Origin: an uncultured Pelagibacteraceae bacterium
Lineage (GTDB): Bacteria > Pseudomonadota > Alphaproteobacteria > Pelagibacterales > Pelagibacteraceae
Reading direction: 5' to 3'
Length of the DNA stretch: 52,832 nt
Assembly: GCA_902589725.1 (NCBI GenBank)
Contig: CACITU010000009.1
Span: 1 to 52,832, forward strand
Below are positions 16,327-26,243 of this stretch, piece by piece; positions within the stretch are counted from its first letter, which is position 1, and the number at the start of each line of letters is the position of its first letter. The notes beneath the pieces are model-generated. The model ran no database searches. It was not told the origin of the DNA and saw nothing but the letters and a program-made list of their open reading frames with translations. A program made the position numbers and the translations under genes.

Positions 16327-17928
16327 TTATAAACTTCCAGGAGCTTTATCCTTGAATAACTTGTAATCTAAACTATCGACAAGAGCTTTGAAAGAAGCAT
16401 CAATGATATTTGGTGATACTCCAATAGTAAACCAATTAACACCCTTCGAGTCTGTGCTCTCTATGCTTACTCTTGTTACAGCCTCTGTACCAGTATTTAA
16501 AATTCTAACTTTATAATCAACCAATCTTAAATCTTTTAAATATTCTGAATATTTAGCGAGCTTATTAACATTCTTTCTTATAGCATTATCCAGAGCATTA
16601 ACAGGTCCGTTTCCTTTTCCTTCACATAAAATTTTGTTTCCATCTACTTCAAGTTTAGCTTTAGCGTATGAAACAATTTCTCCTGCATTATCTTTCTTAA
16701 CAGAAACATCATATTCATTAATAGAAATATATCTTGGTATCTCCCCCATTAATCTTCGAGCCAACAACTCAAAAGATGCGTCAGCACCGTCATAACTATA
16801 ACCAATAAATTCTCTATCTTTAACTTCTTCCAAAAGTTTTTTAATTTTTGGATCACTTTTTTTAACTTCTATTCCTATAAGGTTTAATCTAGACATAATG
16901 TTTGATTGTCCAGATTGATCTGAAACAACTATATTTCGTGAATTTCCAACTTCTTCAGGATTAACATGTTCATAAGTTTTTGGATCTTTTTGAACAGCAG
17001 AAACATGCATGCCACCTTTGTGTGAGAAAGCAGAAGCACCAACATAAGGGAGATGTTTATTTGGTTTTCTGTTTAATAGTTCATCTAATAACCTAGAACA
17101 TTGTGTTAAATTTTTTAAATTTTCACGTTTAATATTAAGTTCATAATTTTCATAAAAATCTTTTTTTAAAAAAAAAGTTGGAATTATTGACACTAAATTT
17201 GCATTTCCACATCTCTCTCCTAATCCATTTAAAGTTCCTTGAACTTGTCTAACTCCAGCTTGAACAGCAACTAAACTATTAGCTACTGCATTTTCAGTAT
17301 CATTATGAGCATGAATACCTAAATTTTTACCAGGAATATGTTTAATTACTTCATTAACAATTTTATCAACTTCATGAGGAAGGGTTCCACCATTTGTATC
17401 ACATAAAATAACCCATCTAGCACCATTATCATATGCTGCTTTTAAACAAGAAATTGCATATTCAGGATTAGATTTGTATCCATCAAAGAAATGTTCTGCA
17501 TCAAACATGAATTCTTTTCCAGATTTAACAATGTGTTTTGCACTTTCACTTATATTTGAAAGATTTTGTTCATTTGAAATACCAAGAGCAACATCCACTT
17601 GAAAATCCCATGATTTACCAAACAAACAAACTGATGAACTTTTTGAATTAATTAATGAAGATAGCATTGGATCGTTATCAGCACTGTGCTCGCTTTTTTT
17701 TGTCATACCAAATGATGTTAATTTTGCAGATTTAAAATTATGATCCTTATTAAAAAATTCGGTATCTGTAGGATTTGCTCCAGGCCATCCTCCTTCAATA
17801 TAATCAACACCTAAATTATCAAGAGAGAATGAGATTTTTTCTTTATCATCAAGTGAAAAATCTACACCTTGAGTTTGTGCACCATCGCGTAATGTTGTAT
17901 CAAATATATATAATCGATCTTTACTCAT
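16327..17928 (-). CDS. cimA: (R)-citramalate synthase
   Basis: A 533-residue enzyme that condenses acetyl-CoA with pyruvate to citramalate, opening a threonine-independent route to isoleucine. The HMGL/DRE-TIM barrel begins FDTTLRDGAQTQGVDFS, and the metal-binding HAHNDTENAVANS and GTLNGLGERCGN are present. The LeuA-type regulatory domain follows at about 400-525, so feedback by isoleucine is likely. The length and FDTTLRDGAQ fit the CimA branch better than LeuA. It overlaps cysS by 4 bp. Confidence 0.9.
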   Translation of the reverse strand: MSKDRLYIFDTTLRDGAQTQGVDFSLDDKEKISFSLDNLGVDYIEGGWPGANPTDTEFFNKDHNFKSAKLTSFGMTKKSEHSADNDPMLSSLINSKSSSVCLFGKSWDFQVDVALGISNEQNLSNISESAKHIVKSGKEFMFDAEHFFDGYKSNPEYAISCLKAAYDNGARWVILCDTNGGTLPHEVDKIVNEVIKHIPGKNLGIHAHNDTENAVANSLVAVQAGVRQVQGTLNGLGERCGNANLVSIIPTFFLKKDFYENYELNIKRENLKNLTQCSRLLDELLNRKPNKHLPYVGASAFSHKGGMHVSAVQKDPKTYEHVNPEEVGNSRNIVVSDQSGQSNIMSRLNLIGIEVKKSDPKIKKLLEEVKDREFIGYSYDGADASFELLARRLMGEIPRYISINEYDVSVKKDNAGEIVSYAKAKLEVDGNKILCEGKGNGPVNALDNAIRKNVNKLAKYSEYLKDLRLVDYKVRILNTGTEAVTRVSIESTDSKGVNWFTIGVSPNIIDASFKALVDSLDYKLFKDKAPGSL

Positions 17929-19280
17929 TTAAATTTCCAGATCGTTTTACCATCTTTATCTTCTATTAAAACACCTTTGTCTAAAAGCTCATCTCTTATT
18001 TTATCGGCTTTCTTAAAATTTTTATTTAATCTAGCTTGATTTCTCTCATTAATTTTAATTAAAATTTCTTCTTCAGAAATTGATGCATTGCTTTTCTTTA
18101 ATTTAAGCCAATCCTCTTTAGTTTCATTCAATAAACCAACAAAATTACATGCAGAAACAAATAATCTCTTATCTTCATCAGAACCTTTTGATGCTTGTTC
18201 ATATAATTTATGTAAATTGGCAATATAGCCTGGTGTATTTAAGTCGTCAAAAAGAGGTTTTAGAATTTGATCTGAAATTTGAATTTTTTTTTCAATATTT
18301 AAATAAACATTATACCATTTACTAATTGTATTTTCACAATCCTCTAAGAGCTTATCATTCCAATCAAGTGGCTGTCGGTAATGTGCACTCATTAAAGCCA
18401 ATCTTAAAACTTGACCACTTTTATTATTTCTAAAATCTTTGATTTTTAAAATATTACCTTGAGATTTTGCCATTTTTTCGTTGGACATTGTGATAAAAGC
18501 ATTATGTAACCAATAATTAGCAAATACTTTGCTATCATTTGCACATCTAGATTGAGCAATTTCATTTTCATGGTGAGGGAATAAAAGATCAACGCCTCCT
18601 CCATGAATATCAAATTCTTTTCCTAAATATTTTTTAGACATTGCTGAGCATTCTAAATGCCAACCCGGTCTTCCTTTTCCCCAGGGTGAGTCCCATGATG
18701 GTTCTTCTGGTTCTGATGGTTTCCACAGAACAAAATCTTCAGGATTTTTTTTATTTTCACTTACTTCAATTCTTGATCCTGCAACTAATTCATCTAATTT
18801 TTTATTTGATAACTGTCCGTAATCCTTAAATTTTTTAACTTCGAAATAAACATGCTTCTGATTTGCGTATGCAAATCCTTTATTAATCAATTCTGAGATC
18901 ATTTCTATCATCTCAGAAATATGCTCAGTTGCTTTAGGCTCATGATTTGGTTTTTCACAATTTAGATAAATACAATCTTCATTAAAGCTTTGAGTAATTT
19001 TTTTTGTAAGAACTGAAAAAGAAATTTTATTTTCCTTTGCGGATTTAATTATTTTATCATCCACATCTGTTATATTTCTTACATAAGTTACATTTGGATA
19101 TTCATTTTTTAAAATTTTAAATAAAATATCAAATACTATTACAGGTCTAGCATTACCAATATGTGGATCATCATAAACAGTTGGACCACAAACGTACATT
19201 CTTACATTGTTTTTATCCTGAGGAATAAATTTTTCTTTTTTGTTAGTAAGATTATTTGTCAAAAAAATATCTAAACTCAT
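17925..19280 (-). CDS. cysS: Cysteinyl-tRNA synthetase
   Basis: A 451-residue class Ia synthetase. The zinc-ligand Cys31 precedes TVYDDPHIGNARP, whose HIGN (40-43) is the HIGH signature. GWHLECSAMS and HHENEIAQS supply the other zinc ligands, and EKMAKSQGN (about 268) is the KMSKS loop. The C-terminal anticodon-binding domain is intact (INERNQARLNKNFKKADKIRDEL). It lies 45 bp after nadE and overlaps cimA by 4 bp (ATGA), tying a sulfur amino-acid tRNA enzyme to the isoleucine branch. Confidence 0.96.
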   Translation of the reverse strand: MSLDIFLTNNLTNKKEKFIPQDKNNVRMYVCGPTVYDDPHIGNARPVIVFDILFKILKNEYPNVTYVRNITDVDDKIIKSAKENKISFSVLTKKITQSFNEDCIYLNCEKPNHEPKATEHISEMIEMISELINKGFAYANQKHVYFEVKKFKDYGQLSNKKLDELVAGSRIEVSENKKNPEDFVLWKPSEPEEPSWDSPWGKGRPGWHLECSAMSKKYLGKEFDIHGGGVDLLFPHHENEIAQSRCANDSKVFANYWLHNAFITMSNEKMAKSQGNILKIKDFRNNKSGQVLRLALMSAHYRQPLDWNDKLLEDCENTISKWYNVYLNIEKKIQISDQILKPLFDDLNTPGYIANLHKLYEQASKGSDEDKRLFVSACNFVGLLNETKEDWLKLKKSNASISEEEILIKINERNQARLNKNFKKADKIRDELLDKGVLIEDKDGKTIWKFK

Positions 19281-19325
19281 AGTTGAAGAAATATACTTAA
19301 ATTATAGATTTGTGAATCTATTTGA

Positions 19326-20063
19326 TTAATTTGGAATTATGCACACAGGAATTGGCTCCATTTTATGCATATTTTGTCTTCTAATATTTTCGTATTTATT
19401 ACGATTCGGAGAATTTGGATTCTCCATAGCTTCTTCTAATTCATTATATTTTAATCCAAGTTGACCTTCATCAGTTCTTCCATCATCCCATAATCCGTCA
19501 GTTGGTGGTGCATCAATAATTTCTTTTAAAATTCCAAGTTCTTTTCCTAACTCCCAAACTTGAGTTTTATTACAGTCAGCTATTGGAGAAATATCTACTC
19601 CTCCATCACCATATTTTGTATAGAAACCTACTCCAAAATCCTCAACTTTGTTTCCAGTCCCTACCACAATTCCTTTATTAGCTGCTGCTACCTGATAAAG
19701 AGTCGTCATTCTTAATCTAGCTCTTGAATTTGCCATTCCATGCTCACTATCAAATTTTGATAAACTTGCATTAAATGCTAAAAATAACTCGTCTAAATTA
19801 ATTGTATGTGCCTCAACATTTTTAAAATTTTTTACTAACCATTCTTGATGCTTTAAACTTAAGTCATGTTGATGTGATTTTTGTTTGATAGGCATGGATA
19901 AAACAATGGTTTTTAATCCAGTCATTGCACTAAGTGTACTTGATACCGATGAATCAATTCCTCCAGAAATTCCTATTACTAATGATTCTGCCTTAGTTGG
20001 CATATTTTCAACATAGTTCTTGATCCAATTTGAAATAAATTTTACTTTTTCTGAAGGTATCAT
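19326..20063 (-). CDS. nadE: Ammonia-dependent NAD synthetase
   Basis: A 245-residue N-type ATP pyrophosphatase with the P-loop SGGIDS at residues 33-38, converting nicotinate adenine dinucleotide to NAD. The C-terminal half has the substrate segments GTGNKVEDFGVGFYTKYGDGGVDISPIADC and PTDGLW. It lacks the N-terminal glutaminase domain of the 550-residue form, so it should use free ammonia. With nadK at the left end, the window holds the last two steps to NADP. Confidence 0.92.
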   Translation of the reverse strand: MIPSEKVKFISNWIKNYVENMPTKAESLVIGISGGIDSSVSSTLSAMTGLKTIVLSMPIKQKSHQHDLSLKHQEWLVKNFKNVEAHTINLDELFLAFNASLSKFDSEHGMANSRARLRMTTLYQVAAANKGIVVGTGNKVEDFGVGFYTKYGDGGVDISPIADCNKTQVWELGKELGILKEIIDAPPTDGLWDDGRTDEGQLGLKYNELEEAMENPNSPNRNKYENIRRQNMHKMEPIPVCIIPN

Positions 20064-20102
20064 ACTTTTTTTAATATTTATTATTTAAATTTTTACAATG
20101 TA

Positions 20103-21488
20103 TTAAGATGCCGCTCTATCTGCATTTTTTGAATAGGAGCTATTCTTTTTGATCTCATCAGATATTAAAAATGCTAATTCTAAAGCTTGGTTTCCATTAA
20201 GTCTTGGATCACAATGAGTATGATATCTAGAGGACAAATCTTTTTCAGAAATTCTTTGGGCACCTCCTATACACTCAGTTACATCTTGACCAGTCAATTC
20301 AATATGTAGACCCCCTGCATAACTTCCTTCACTTTGATGGCATGCAAAAACTTCTTTTACCTCTTTTAAAACACTATTGAATGGTCTTGTTTTAAATCCT
20401 GTTGCAGCTTTGATTGTGTTTCCATGACAAGGGTCACATGACCAAATTACATTTAATCCTTCTTTTTTTATTGCCCTGATTAATTTTGGTAAAAATTTTG
20501 ATACATTGTCTGCTCCAAATCTTGATATTAAGGTAATTTTACCTTTTTCATTTTTTGGATTAATTCGATTACAAAGATTAATTAAATCATCAGCTTTTAA
20601 AGTTGGCCCACATTTAATGCCAATTGGATTTTCTATACCTCTACAAAATTCAACATGACCACCATCTAATTGTCTAGTTCTATCTCCAATCCAAACAAAA
20701 TGAGCTGAAGTATCATGATTTTCACCAGTGGTAGAGTCTGTTCTTGTCATAGACTCCTCAAATGGTAGTAACAAAGCTTCATGTGATGTCCAAAAATTTA
20801 CTGTGTACAACCTATTGTTAAAATCTGAAGTAATTCCACAAGCTCTCATAAAAGCAATAGCATCAGCAATCTTATCTTCAAGATCTTTAAATTTTTTAGC
20901 TTGTGGACTTTTTTTAATATAATCTAAATTCCATAAATGGACTTTGTTTAAATCTGCAAAACCTCCTTTTGAGAAAGCTCTAATAAGATTAAGAGTTGCA
21001 GCTGATTGCGAATAAGCTTTAAATAATCTTTTAGGATCTGGAACTCTTGCTTTTTCAGTAAATTCCATTGCATTTATATTGTCACCTAAATAACTTGGTA
21101 ATTCTACACCATCTTTGATTTCTGTTGGAGCACTTCTAGGTTTTGAAAACTGTCCAGCTATTCTTCCAACTTTAACAACAGGTAATGAAGCAGAGTAAGT
21201 TAAAACTAATGACATTTGTAACATTAGTTTAAAAGTATCTCTTATATTATCTGGATTAAACTCAGCAAAACTTTCTGCACAATCTCCTCCTTGAAGTAAA
21301 AATGCTTTTCCATCTACAACATCGGCTAGTTGACTTTTAAGATGTCTTGTTTCACCCGCAAATACAAGTGGAGGAAATGTTCCAATCTTATCCAAAACCT
21401 TATCCAGTTCTTTTTTATCTGGATACTCTGGTATATGTTTAACAGGATATTTTCTCCAACTATTTTTTTTCCAAATTTTCATATTCAA
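20103..21488 (-). CDS. DAHP synthase, class II
   Basis: The first step of the shikimate pathway, joining PEP and erythrose-4-phosphate. The 461-residue size and motifs (FLLQGGDCAESF, VGRIAGQFSKPRS, HLWNLDY, FVWIGDRTRQLDGGHVEFCRGI, WSCDPCHGN, SEGSYAGGLHIELTGQDVTECIGG) are those of the plant/mycobacterial type II enzyme, not the AroF/G/H type. The Cys in GGDCAE, the His in DPCHG and the Glu in HIELTG are the expected metal ligands. It lies between glmS and nadE with gaps of 29 and 39 bp. No separate regulatory domain is seen. Confidence 0.94.
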   Translation of the reverse strand: MNMKIWKKNSWRKYPVKHIPEYPDKKELDKVLDKIGTFPPLVFAGETRHLKSQLADVVDGKAFLLQGGDCAESFAEFNPDNIRDTFKLMLQMSLVLTYSASLPVVKVGRIAGQFSKPRSAPTEIKDGVELPSYLGDNINAMEFTEKARVPDPKRLFKAYSQSAATLNLIRAFSKGGFADLNKVHLWNLDYIKKSPQAKKFKDLEDKIADAIAFMRACGITSDFNNRLYTVNFWTSHEALLLPFEESMTRTDSTTGENHDTSAHFVWIGDRTRQLDGGHVEFCRGIENPIGIKCGPTLKADDLINLCNRINPKNEKGKITLISRFGADNVSKFLPKLIRAIKKEGLNVIWSCDPCHGNTIKAATGFKTRPFNSVLKEVKEVFACHQSEGSYAGGLHIELTGQDVTECIGGAQRISEKDLSSRYHTHCDPRLNGNQALELAFLISDEIKKNSSYSKNADRAAS

Positions 21489-21517
21489 CTTATAAGTGTT
21501 CTAACAGAGTTTAAAGT

Positions 21518-23338
21518 TTATTCAACAGTGACAGATTTAGCCAAATTTCTTGGCTTATCAATATCATAACCTTTTTTAAGAGCTGAATAATATGCTAATT
21601 TTTGAAGAGGTATTGTTAAAAGAAATGGAAGTAAGTCATCATTTGTATTTTCTACCTCAATAGTTTCCCAAATATTTTCTGACACAACTTCATCTTTGCT
21701 TTTGTTTGTAATTAATAATACCTTTGCTCCTCTAGCAATTACTTCCTGCATATTTGAAATTGTTTTTTTGTAATAATTATCCCTTGGAGCTAAAACTACC
21801 ACAGGCATACCCTCTTCAATTAGGGCTAATGGTCCATGTTTCATTTCTCCTGCTGGGTAACCTTCAGCATGAACATATGAAAGTTCTTTTAATTTTAATG
21901 CACCCTCTAAAGCTATTGGGTAAGAAAAACCTCTACCTAAAAACATACATCCTTTGGCTTCATTAAAAGTTGAAGATATTGCTTGGATATCATTGTCGAG
22001 TAATAATGTTTTTTCTATTTGTCTTGGTAAGTCTTTCAAATCTTTAATCTTTTCTTGATACTTTTTTTTTTCAATTTCATTTCTTAATGATCCAATTTTT
22101 AAAGCTAATATATACAAAACAAGAATTTGTCCTAGGAATGCTTTAGTTGAAGCAACTCCTATTTCAGGACCACAATGAATTGGTAACACAAAATTAGAAT
22201 CTCTTGCTATAGAGCTCTCAATTACGTTTACAACAGCACATGTTTTCATACTATTTTTATTACAAAGATCTAAAGCTGCATAAGTATCAGCGGTTTCACC
22301 TGATTGTGAAACAAAAATATACAAATTATCTTTTTTAAACCTATTTTTTCTGTATCTAAACTCTGAAGCAATATCTATGTTCACATCTAAAGTTGTAAGT
22401 TCTTCAAACCAATATTTTGCCATCAAACAAGAATGATATGCAGTTCCACATCCAACTAAGGTTATTGATTTGATTTCTTGTATTTTCCAAGGAAAGTTAA
22501 AGATATTTATCTCTTTATTAACATTATCTATATATTCTTTAATTCCAGTTTTAACAGTTGTTGGTTGTTCCTCAATTTCTTTTGCCATGAAATGTTTAAA
22601 ATCACCTTTGTCATAAATTGCTTCATCTGATGATAATTCTAATATTTTTTTATTAACTTTTTTTCCTACCTCATTGAAGAAAAGAACTTCGTCTTTTTTA
22701 ACAATACAGAATTCACCGTCTTCTAAATAAGTGATTTTATTTGTCATAGATTTCAAAGCGTAAGAGTCTGATCCTAGATAATTCTCATTTGGCCCATAAC
22801 CAACAGCCAAAGGTGACCCTCGTCTAGCACCAACAATTAAATCTGGCATATCTTTAAACACAATTCCAAGTGCAAAACTACCATGAAGTTGTTTTAATGT
22901 TTGTGTTATAGCTTCCTCTAGTTCTGAGGTTTTTAAATGTTCTGTTATTAAATGAACAATTACCTCTGTATCTGTCTGTGATTTGAAGTTGTGACCTTTG
23001 TTAATTAAATGTTTTTTTAATATTGTAGAATTTTCAATAATTCCATTGTGAACTACTGATACATTATGTGAGGAATGAGGATGAGCATTAATACTATTTG
23101 GTATACCGTGAGTTGCCCATCTAACATGTCCAATTCCAATATTTCCTTTTAAATTTTTTAAATCAAAATCTTTTTCTAAGTTATCTACTCTTCCCTCAGA
23201 TTTCACTTCATTAATTTGACCCTCAGAAAGTGTTGCTATTCCAGCTGAGTCATAACCTCTGTATTCTAATTTTTTTAAAGAATTAATTATATTTGAAGAC
23301 ACTGGTTTATTACTTGATATTCCAATAATTCCACACAT
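21518..23338 (-). CDS. glmS: Glucosamine-6-phosphate synthase
   Basis: The 606-residue isomerising amidotransferase makes glucosamine-6-P from fructose-6-P and glutamine. After Met removal Cys at position 1 (MCGIIGI) is the glutaminase nucleophile. The N-terminal Ntn domain ends near 240, followed by two SIS domains (CGTAYHSCLMAKYWFE; SQSGETADT) and the C-terminal DKPRNLAKSVTVE tail that closes the active site. It is 1 bp from the GlmU-like gene, and both feed UDP-GlcNAc synthesis. No glmS ribozyme-like leader is evident. Confidence 0.96.
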   Translation of the reverse strand: MCGIIGISSNKPVSSNIINSLKKLEYRGYDSAGIATLSEGQINEVKSEGRVDNLEKDFDLKNLKGNIGIGHVRWATHGIPNSINAHPHSSHNVSVVHNGIIENSTILKKHLINKGHNFKSQTDTEVIVHLITEHLKTSELEEAITQTLKQLHGSFALGIVFKDMPDLIVGARRGSPLAVGYGPNENYLGSDSYALKSMTNKITYLEDGEFCIVKKDEVLFFNEVGKKVNKKILELSSDEAIYDKGDFKHFMAKEIEEQPTTVKTGIKEYIDNVNKEINIFNFPWKIQEIKSITLVGCGTAYHSCLMAKYWFEELTTLDVNIDIASEFRYRKNRFKKDNLYIFVSQSGETADTYAALDLCNKNSMKTCAVVNVIESSIARDSNFVLPIHCGPEIGVASTKAFLGQILVLYILALKIGSLRNEIEKKKYQEKIKDLKDLPRQIEKTLLLDNDIQAISSTFNEAKGCMFLGRGFSYPIALEGALKLKELSYVHAEGYPAGEMKHGPLALIEEGMPVVVLAPRDNYYKKTISNMQEVIARGAKVLLITNKSKDEVVSENIWETIEVENTNDDLLPFLLTIPLQKLAYYSALKKGYDIDKPRNLAKSVTVE

Positions 23339-23339
23339 A

Positions 23340-23951
23340 TCATTTACTCTTTCTTTTATAATTCTTAATTTCCAATTGTGGTGATCGTGTTAATGCTAAA
23401 GATTTTGCCCTAACATTTTTTGTAATTATTGATCCGGCCCCAACAACACTATCATTATTCACGGTTATTGGTGCAACCAATGAAGAATTTGAGCCTATAA
23501 ACACTTTGTCTTTAATCTTTGTTTTTTTTTTATTTACTCCATCATAGTTACAAGTAATAGTTCCTGCGCCTATGTTTACTGATTTTCCAATTTGAGCATC
23601 TCCAATATAAGATAAATGATTAACTTTTGATTTATTTCCTAAAGTACTTTTTTTGATCTCAACAAAGTTACCTACTTTAGATCCTTTCTTTAAAATTGTA
23701 TCAGGTCTTATTCTGGCATAAGGACCAATCTCAACTTTACTTTCAATTGTGCAAGACTCTAAATGTGAAAAGGATTTTATAATTACATTGTCCCCGATTT
23801 TAACTTTAGAACCTATAACAACATAAGGTTCTATAGTTACCTTTTTTCCAATCTTGGTATCTTTTGAAAAAAAAATAGTTTCAGGACCTATCATTTTGAC
23901 ACCTGATTTTATAAATTTATCTCTAAGTTTTTTTTGATTTAAAACTTCCAT
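23340..23951 (-). CDS. glmU: GlmU C-terminal acetyltransferase half only
   Basis: A 203-residue left-handed beta-helix protein that matches the second half of GlmU: GPYARIRP, GNFVEIKKSTLGNKSKVNHLSYIGDAQIG, and NIGAGTITCNYDGVNKKKTKI, whose His and Tyr are the acetyl-CoA site. It would acetylate glucosamine-1-phosphate. The usual N-terminal 230-residue uridyltransferase (GTRMxS motif) is missing, and an in-frame stop lies directly before the ATG, so this is not a mis-set start. The uridyl transfer must come from another gene. Order gph / glmU / glmS is kept, so the loss is of the domain and not of the locus. Confidence 0.87.
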   Translation of the reverse strand: MEVLNQKKLRDKFIKSGVKMIGPETIFFSKDTKIGKKVTIEPYVVIGSKVKIGDNVIIKSFSHLESCTIESKVEIGPYARIRPDTILKKGSKVGNFVEIKKSTLGNKSKVNHLSYIGDAQIGKSVNIGAGTITCNYDGVNKKKTKIKDKVFIGSNSSLVAPITVNNDSVVGAGSIITKNVRAKSLALTRSPQLEIKNYKRKSK

Positions 23952-24020
23952 TTATAATTGATTTACATTAAGAATATGTCTTGATTAATTCACAATTTAT
24001 TTCTTTAAAATACTTTTAAA

Positions 24021-24686
24021 ATGAAACATAAATTTACAGTTTTATTTGATCTAGATGGTACTTTAGTAGATACCGCTCCAGATTTGATACGTGCACATAA
24101 CCATGTTATGAAAAAATTTGGTTATCCAACTAAAACTTTGGGAGAACTAAAAAATGCTGTTGGTAGAGGTGCAAAAGCTATGATGGCAAAAGCCAACGGT
24201 CAGTGGAAATGGTTTGACGAAAAAATTCAAAATGAAATGACTGACGAATTTCTATCTTATTATGGAAAAAATATTTTACACGAAAGTAAATTAATTAATG
24301 GTGTAAAGGAATTTTTGAATTGGTGTAAGAATGAAAATATTTCTATGGCAGTATGCACTAATAAAACTGAACACTTAGCAGTTGATCTTTTAAAAAAAAT
24401 TGGAATTTATAATTATTTTGAATACGTTGCGGGATATAATACCTTTGAATATTGTAAGCCAGACCCTCGACATTTAACAACGACAATAGAAATTTTAGAT
24501 GGTGATAAAAATAAATCAATTATGATCGGTGATAGCGAGACAGATGCTAATGCTGCTAAGGCAGCTCAAATTCCAATAATTTTACTTAAATATGGATATA
24601 CAGAAAAAAGATCTGAAGAAATTTATCATAATCACATAATAAAAGACTTTGTGGGTATTGAGAAAATAGTATCTGAATATCTTTAA
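24021..24686 (+). CDS. gph: Phosphoglycolate phosphatase-like HAD hydrolase
   Basis: A 221-residue HAD subfamily IA enzyme. Motif I is DLDGTLVDTAPDL (about 10-22), motif II is VCTNKTEH, and the motif IV region is IMIGDSETDANAA. The cap domain and length fit Gph, which clears 2-phosphoglycolate from DNA repair or oxygenase chemistry; pyrophosphatase or sugar-phosphatase activity is possible. It is divergent from the glmU-glmS operon with 69 bp between starts, a likely shared promoter region. Confidence 0.82.
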   Translation: MKHKFTVLFDLDGTLVDTAPDLIRAHNHVMKKFGYPTKTLGELKNAVGRGAKAMMAKANGQWKWFDEKIQNEMTDEFLSYYGKNILHESKLINGVKEFLNWCKNENISMAVCTNKTEHLAVDLLKKIGIYNYFEYVAGYNTFEYCKPDPRHLTTTIEILDGDKNKSIMIGDSETDANAAKAAQIPIILLKYGYTEKRSEEIYHNHIIKDFVGIEKIVSEYL

Positions 24687-24730
24687 TATTGATTAATTTA
24701 TTTTAACTATTAAAACAAAAATCACAAATT

Positions 24731-24743
24731 AGGAGTTATTTTG
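24731..24743 (+). promoter_or_regulatory. Ribosome binding site that sets the TTG start of prpD
   Basis: AGGAG at 24731-24735 is followed by five bases and then TTG at 24741. No in-frame ATG is near, and the frame from this TTG gives the family N-terminus. The strong Shine-Dalgarno, rare in this window, supports the rare start. Confidence 0.65.
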
Positions 24744-26243
24744 ATATTACATACAGTTAAGGTATATCCATCGAAAATTAATCTTCCAAAGAATAAACAG
24801 CTTGCCTGGAAAATAGCAGAGATTGCAAGTGATAATGCTAAATTAAACAAAGATTCAATTGATATGGTTATTAATAGAATAATTGATAATGCTTCAGTTG
24901 CTATCGCATCTTTAAATAGAAAGCCAGTAATCTCATCAAGAGAGATGGCATTAAAGCATTCAAGAAAAAATGGAGCAACTCTATTTGGTATTAATTCAAA
25001 GTTAAAATTTGATTGTGAATGGGCTGCATGGTCAAATGGAACTGCTGTTAGAGAATTAGACTTTCACGATACTTTTTTAGCTGCAGATTATAGTCATCCA
25101 GGTGATAATATCCCTCCTCTGATAAGCGTAGCACAGCAAAATAAAAAAAATGGCTTGGATCTTTTAAGAGGTATAATTACTGCTTACGAAATTCATGTTA
25201 GTCTAGTTAAAGGTATTTGCTTACATAAACACAAAATTGATCATATTGCGCATTTAGGACCAAGTGTGGCTGCTGGATTAGGTGCAATGCTAAAATTAAA
25301 TACAGAAACAATTTATCAAGCTATTCAACAATCCTTACATACAACTATTTCAACTAGACAATCAAGAAAAGGAGAAATTTCAAGCTGGAAGGCATATGCT
25401 CCTGCACACGCTGGCAAGCTTGCTATAGAAGCTGTGGACAGAGCCATGAGAGGTGAAGGAGCTCCAAGTCCAATTTATGAAGGCGAGGACAGCGTAATAG
25501 CAAGAATACTTGATGGCAAAAAAGCTATATACAAAGTCCCTCTCCCAAAAAAAGGTGAGAGCAAGAAGGCTATTTTAGAAACTTATACAAAAGAATATTC
25601 TGCTGAATATCAATCACAAGCATTGATAGATCTTGCAAAAAAATTGAAAATGAAAATTCCTAATTTAAATAAGATTAAAAAAATAGATATTTTTACTAGT
25701 CATCACACGCATTATGTAATCGGCACTGGTGCTAATGATCCTCAAAAAATGGATCCTAATGCTAGTAGAGAAACTCTAGATCATTCTATAATGTATATTT
25801 TTGCTGTTGCGTTAGAAGATGGTGATTGGCATCATGTTAAATCATATACAAAATCAAGAGCGAAAAGAAAAAGTACAATTAGGCTTTGGAAATCAATTAA
25901 AACATTTGAGGATAAAAGATGGACAAAGAAATATCATGATCCAAATCCAAAAAATAAGTCATTTGGTGCCAAAGTTATTGTAACATTAAAAACTGGAAAA
26001 AAAATAATAGAGGAATTGGATAAGGCTGATGCTCACCCTTATGGAGCTAGACCTTTTAGAAGAGAAAATTATATAAATAAATTCTTAACTTTAACAGAGG
26101 GCCTTATAGTTTCAAAAGAGAGAGATCGTTTTTTAAAAACAGTACAAAATCTTAGAAATTTAAAATCAGGTCAATTAGATAAATTGAATATCGAAGTAAG
26201 AAAAAGTAAAATAAAACATAACAGTAAAAGAGGAATTTTTTAA
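24741..26243 (+). CDS. prpD: 2-Methylcitrate dehydratase
   Basis: A 500-residue MmgE/PrpD family protein. Motifs are [53 protein letters not shown], and [18 protein letters not shown]. It dehydrates 2-methylcitrate to 2-methylaconitate in propionyl-CoA disposal. Start is TTG with a good Shine-Dalgarno. It overlaps prpB by one base (TAATG) and heads the prpD-prpB-prpC operon, which together with an aconitase elsewhere would turn propionyl-CoA plus oxaloacetate into pyruvate and succinate. Propionate-yielding substrates in the sea include DMSP and odd-chain or branched amino-acid carbon. Confidence 0.9.
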   Translation: MILHTVKVYPSKINLPKNKQLAWKIAEIASDNAKLNKDSIDMVINRIIDNASVAIASLNRKPVISSREMALKHSRKNGATLFGINSKLKFDCEWAAWSNGTAVRELDFHDTFLAADYSHPGDNIPPLISVAQQNKKNGLDLLRGIITAYEIHVSLVKGICLHKHKIDHIAHLGPSVAAGLGAMLKLNTETIYQAIQQSLHTTISTRQSRKGEISSWKAYAPAHAGKLAIEAVDRAMRGEGAPSPIYEGEDSVIARILDGKKAIYKVPLPKKGESKKAILETYTKEYSAEYQSQALIDLAKKLKMKIPNLNKIKKIDIFTSHHTHYVIGTGANDPQKMDPNASRETLDHSIMYIFAVALEDGDWHHVKSYTKSRAKRKSTIRLWKSIKTFEDKRWTKKYHDPNPKNKSFGAKVIVTLKTGKKIIEELDKADAHPYGARPFRRENYINKFLTLTEGLIVSKERDRFLKTVQNLRNLKSGQLDKLNIEVRKSKIKHNSKRGIF

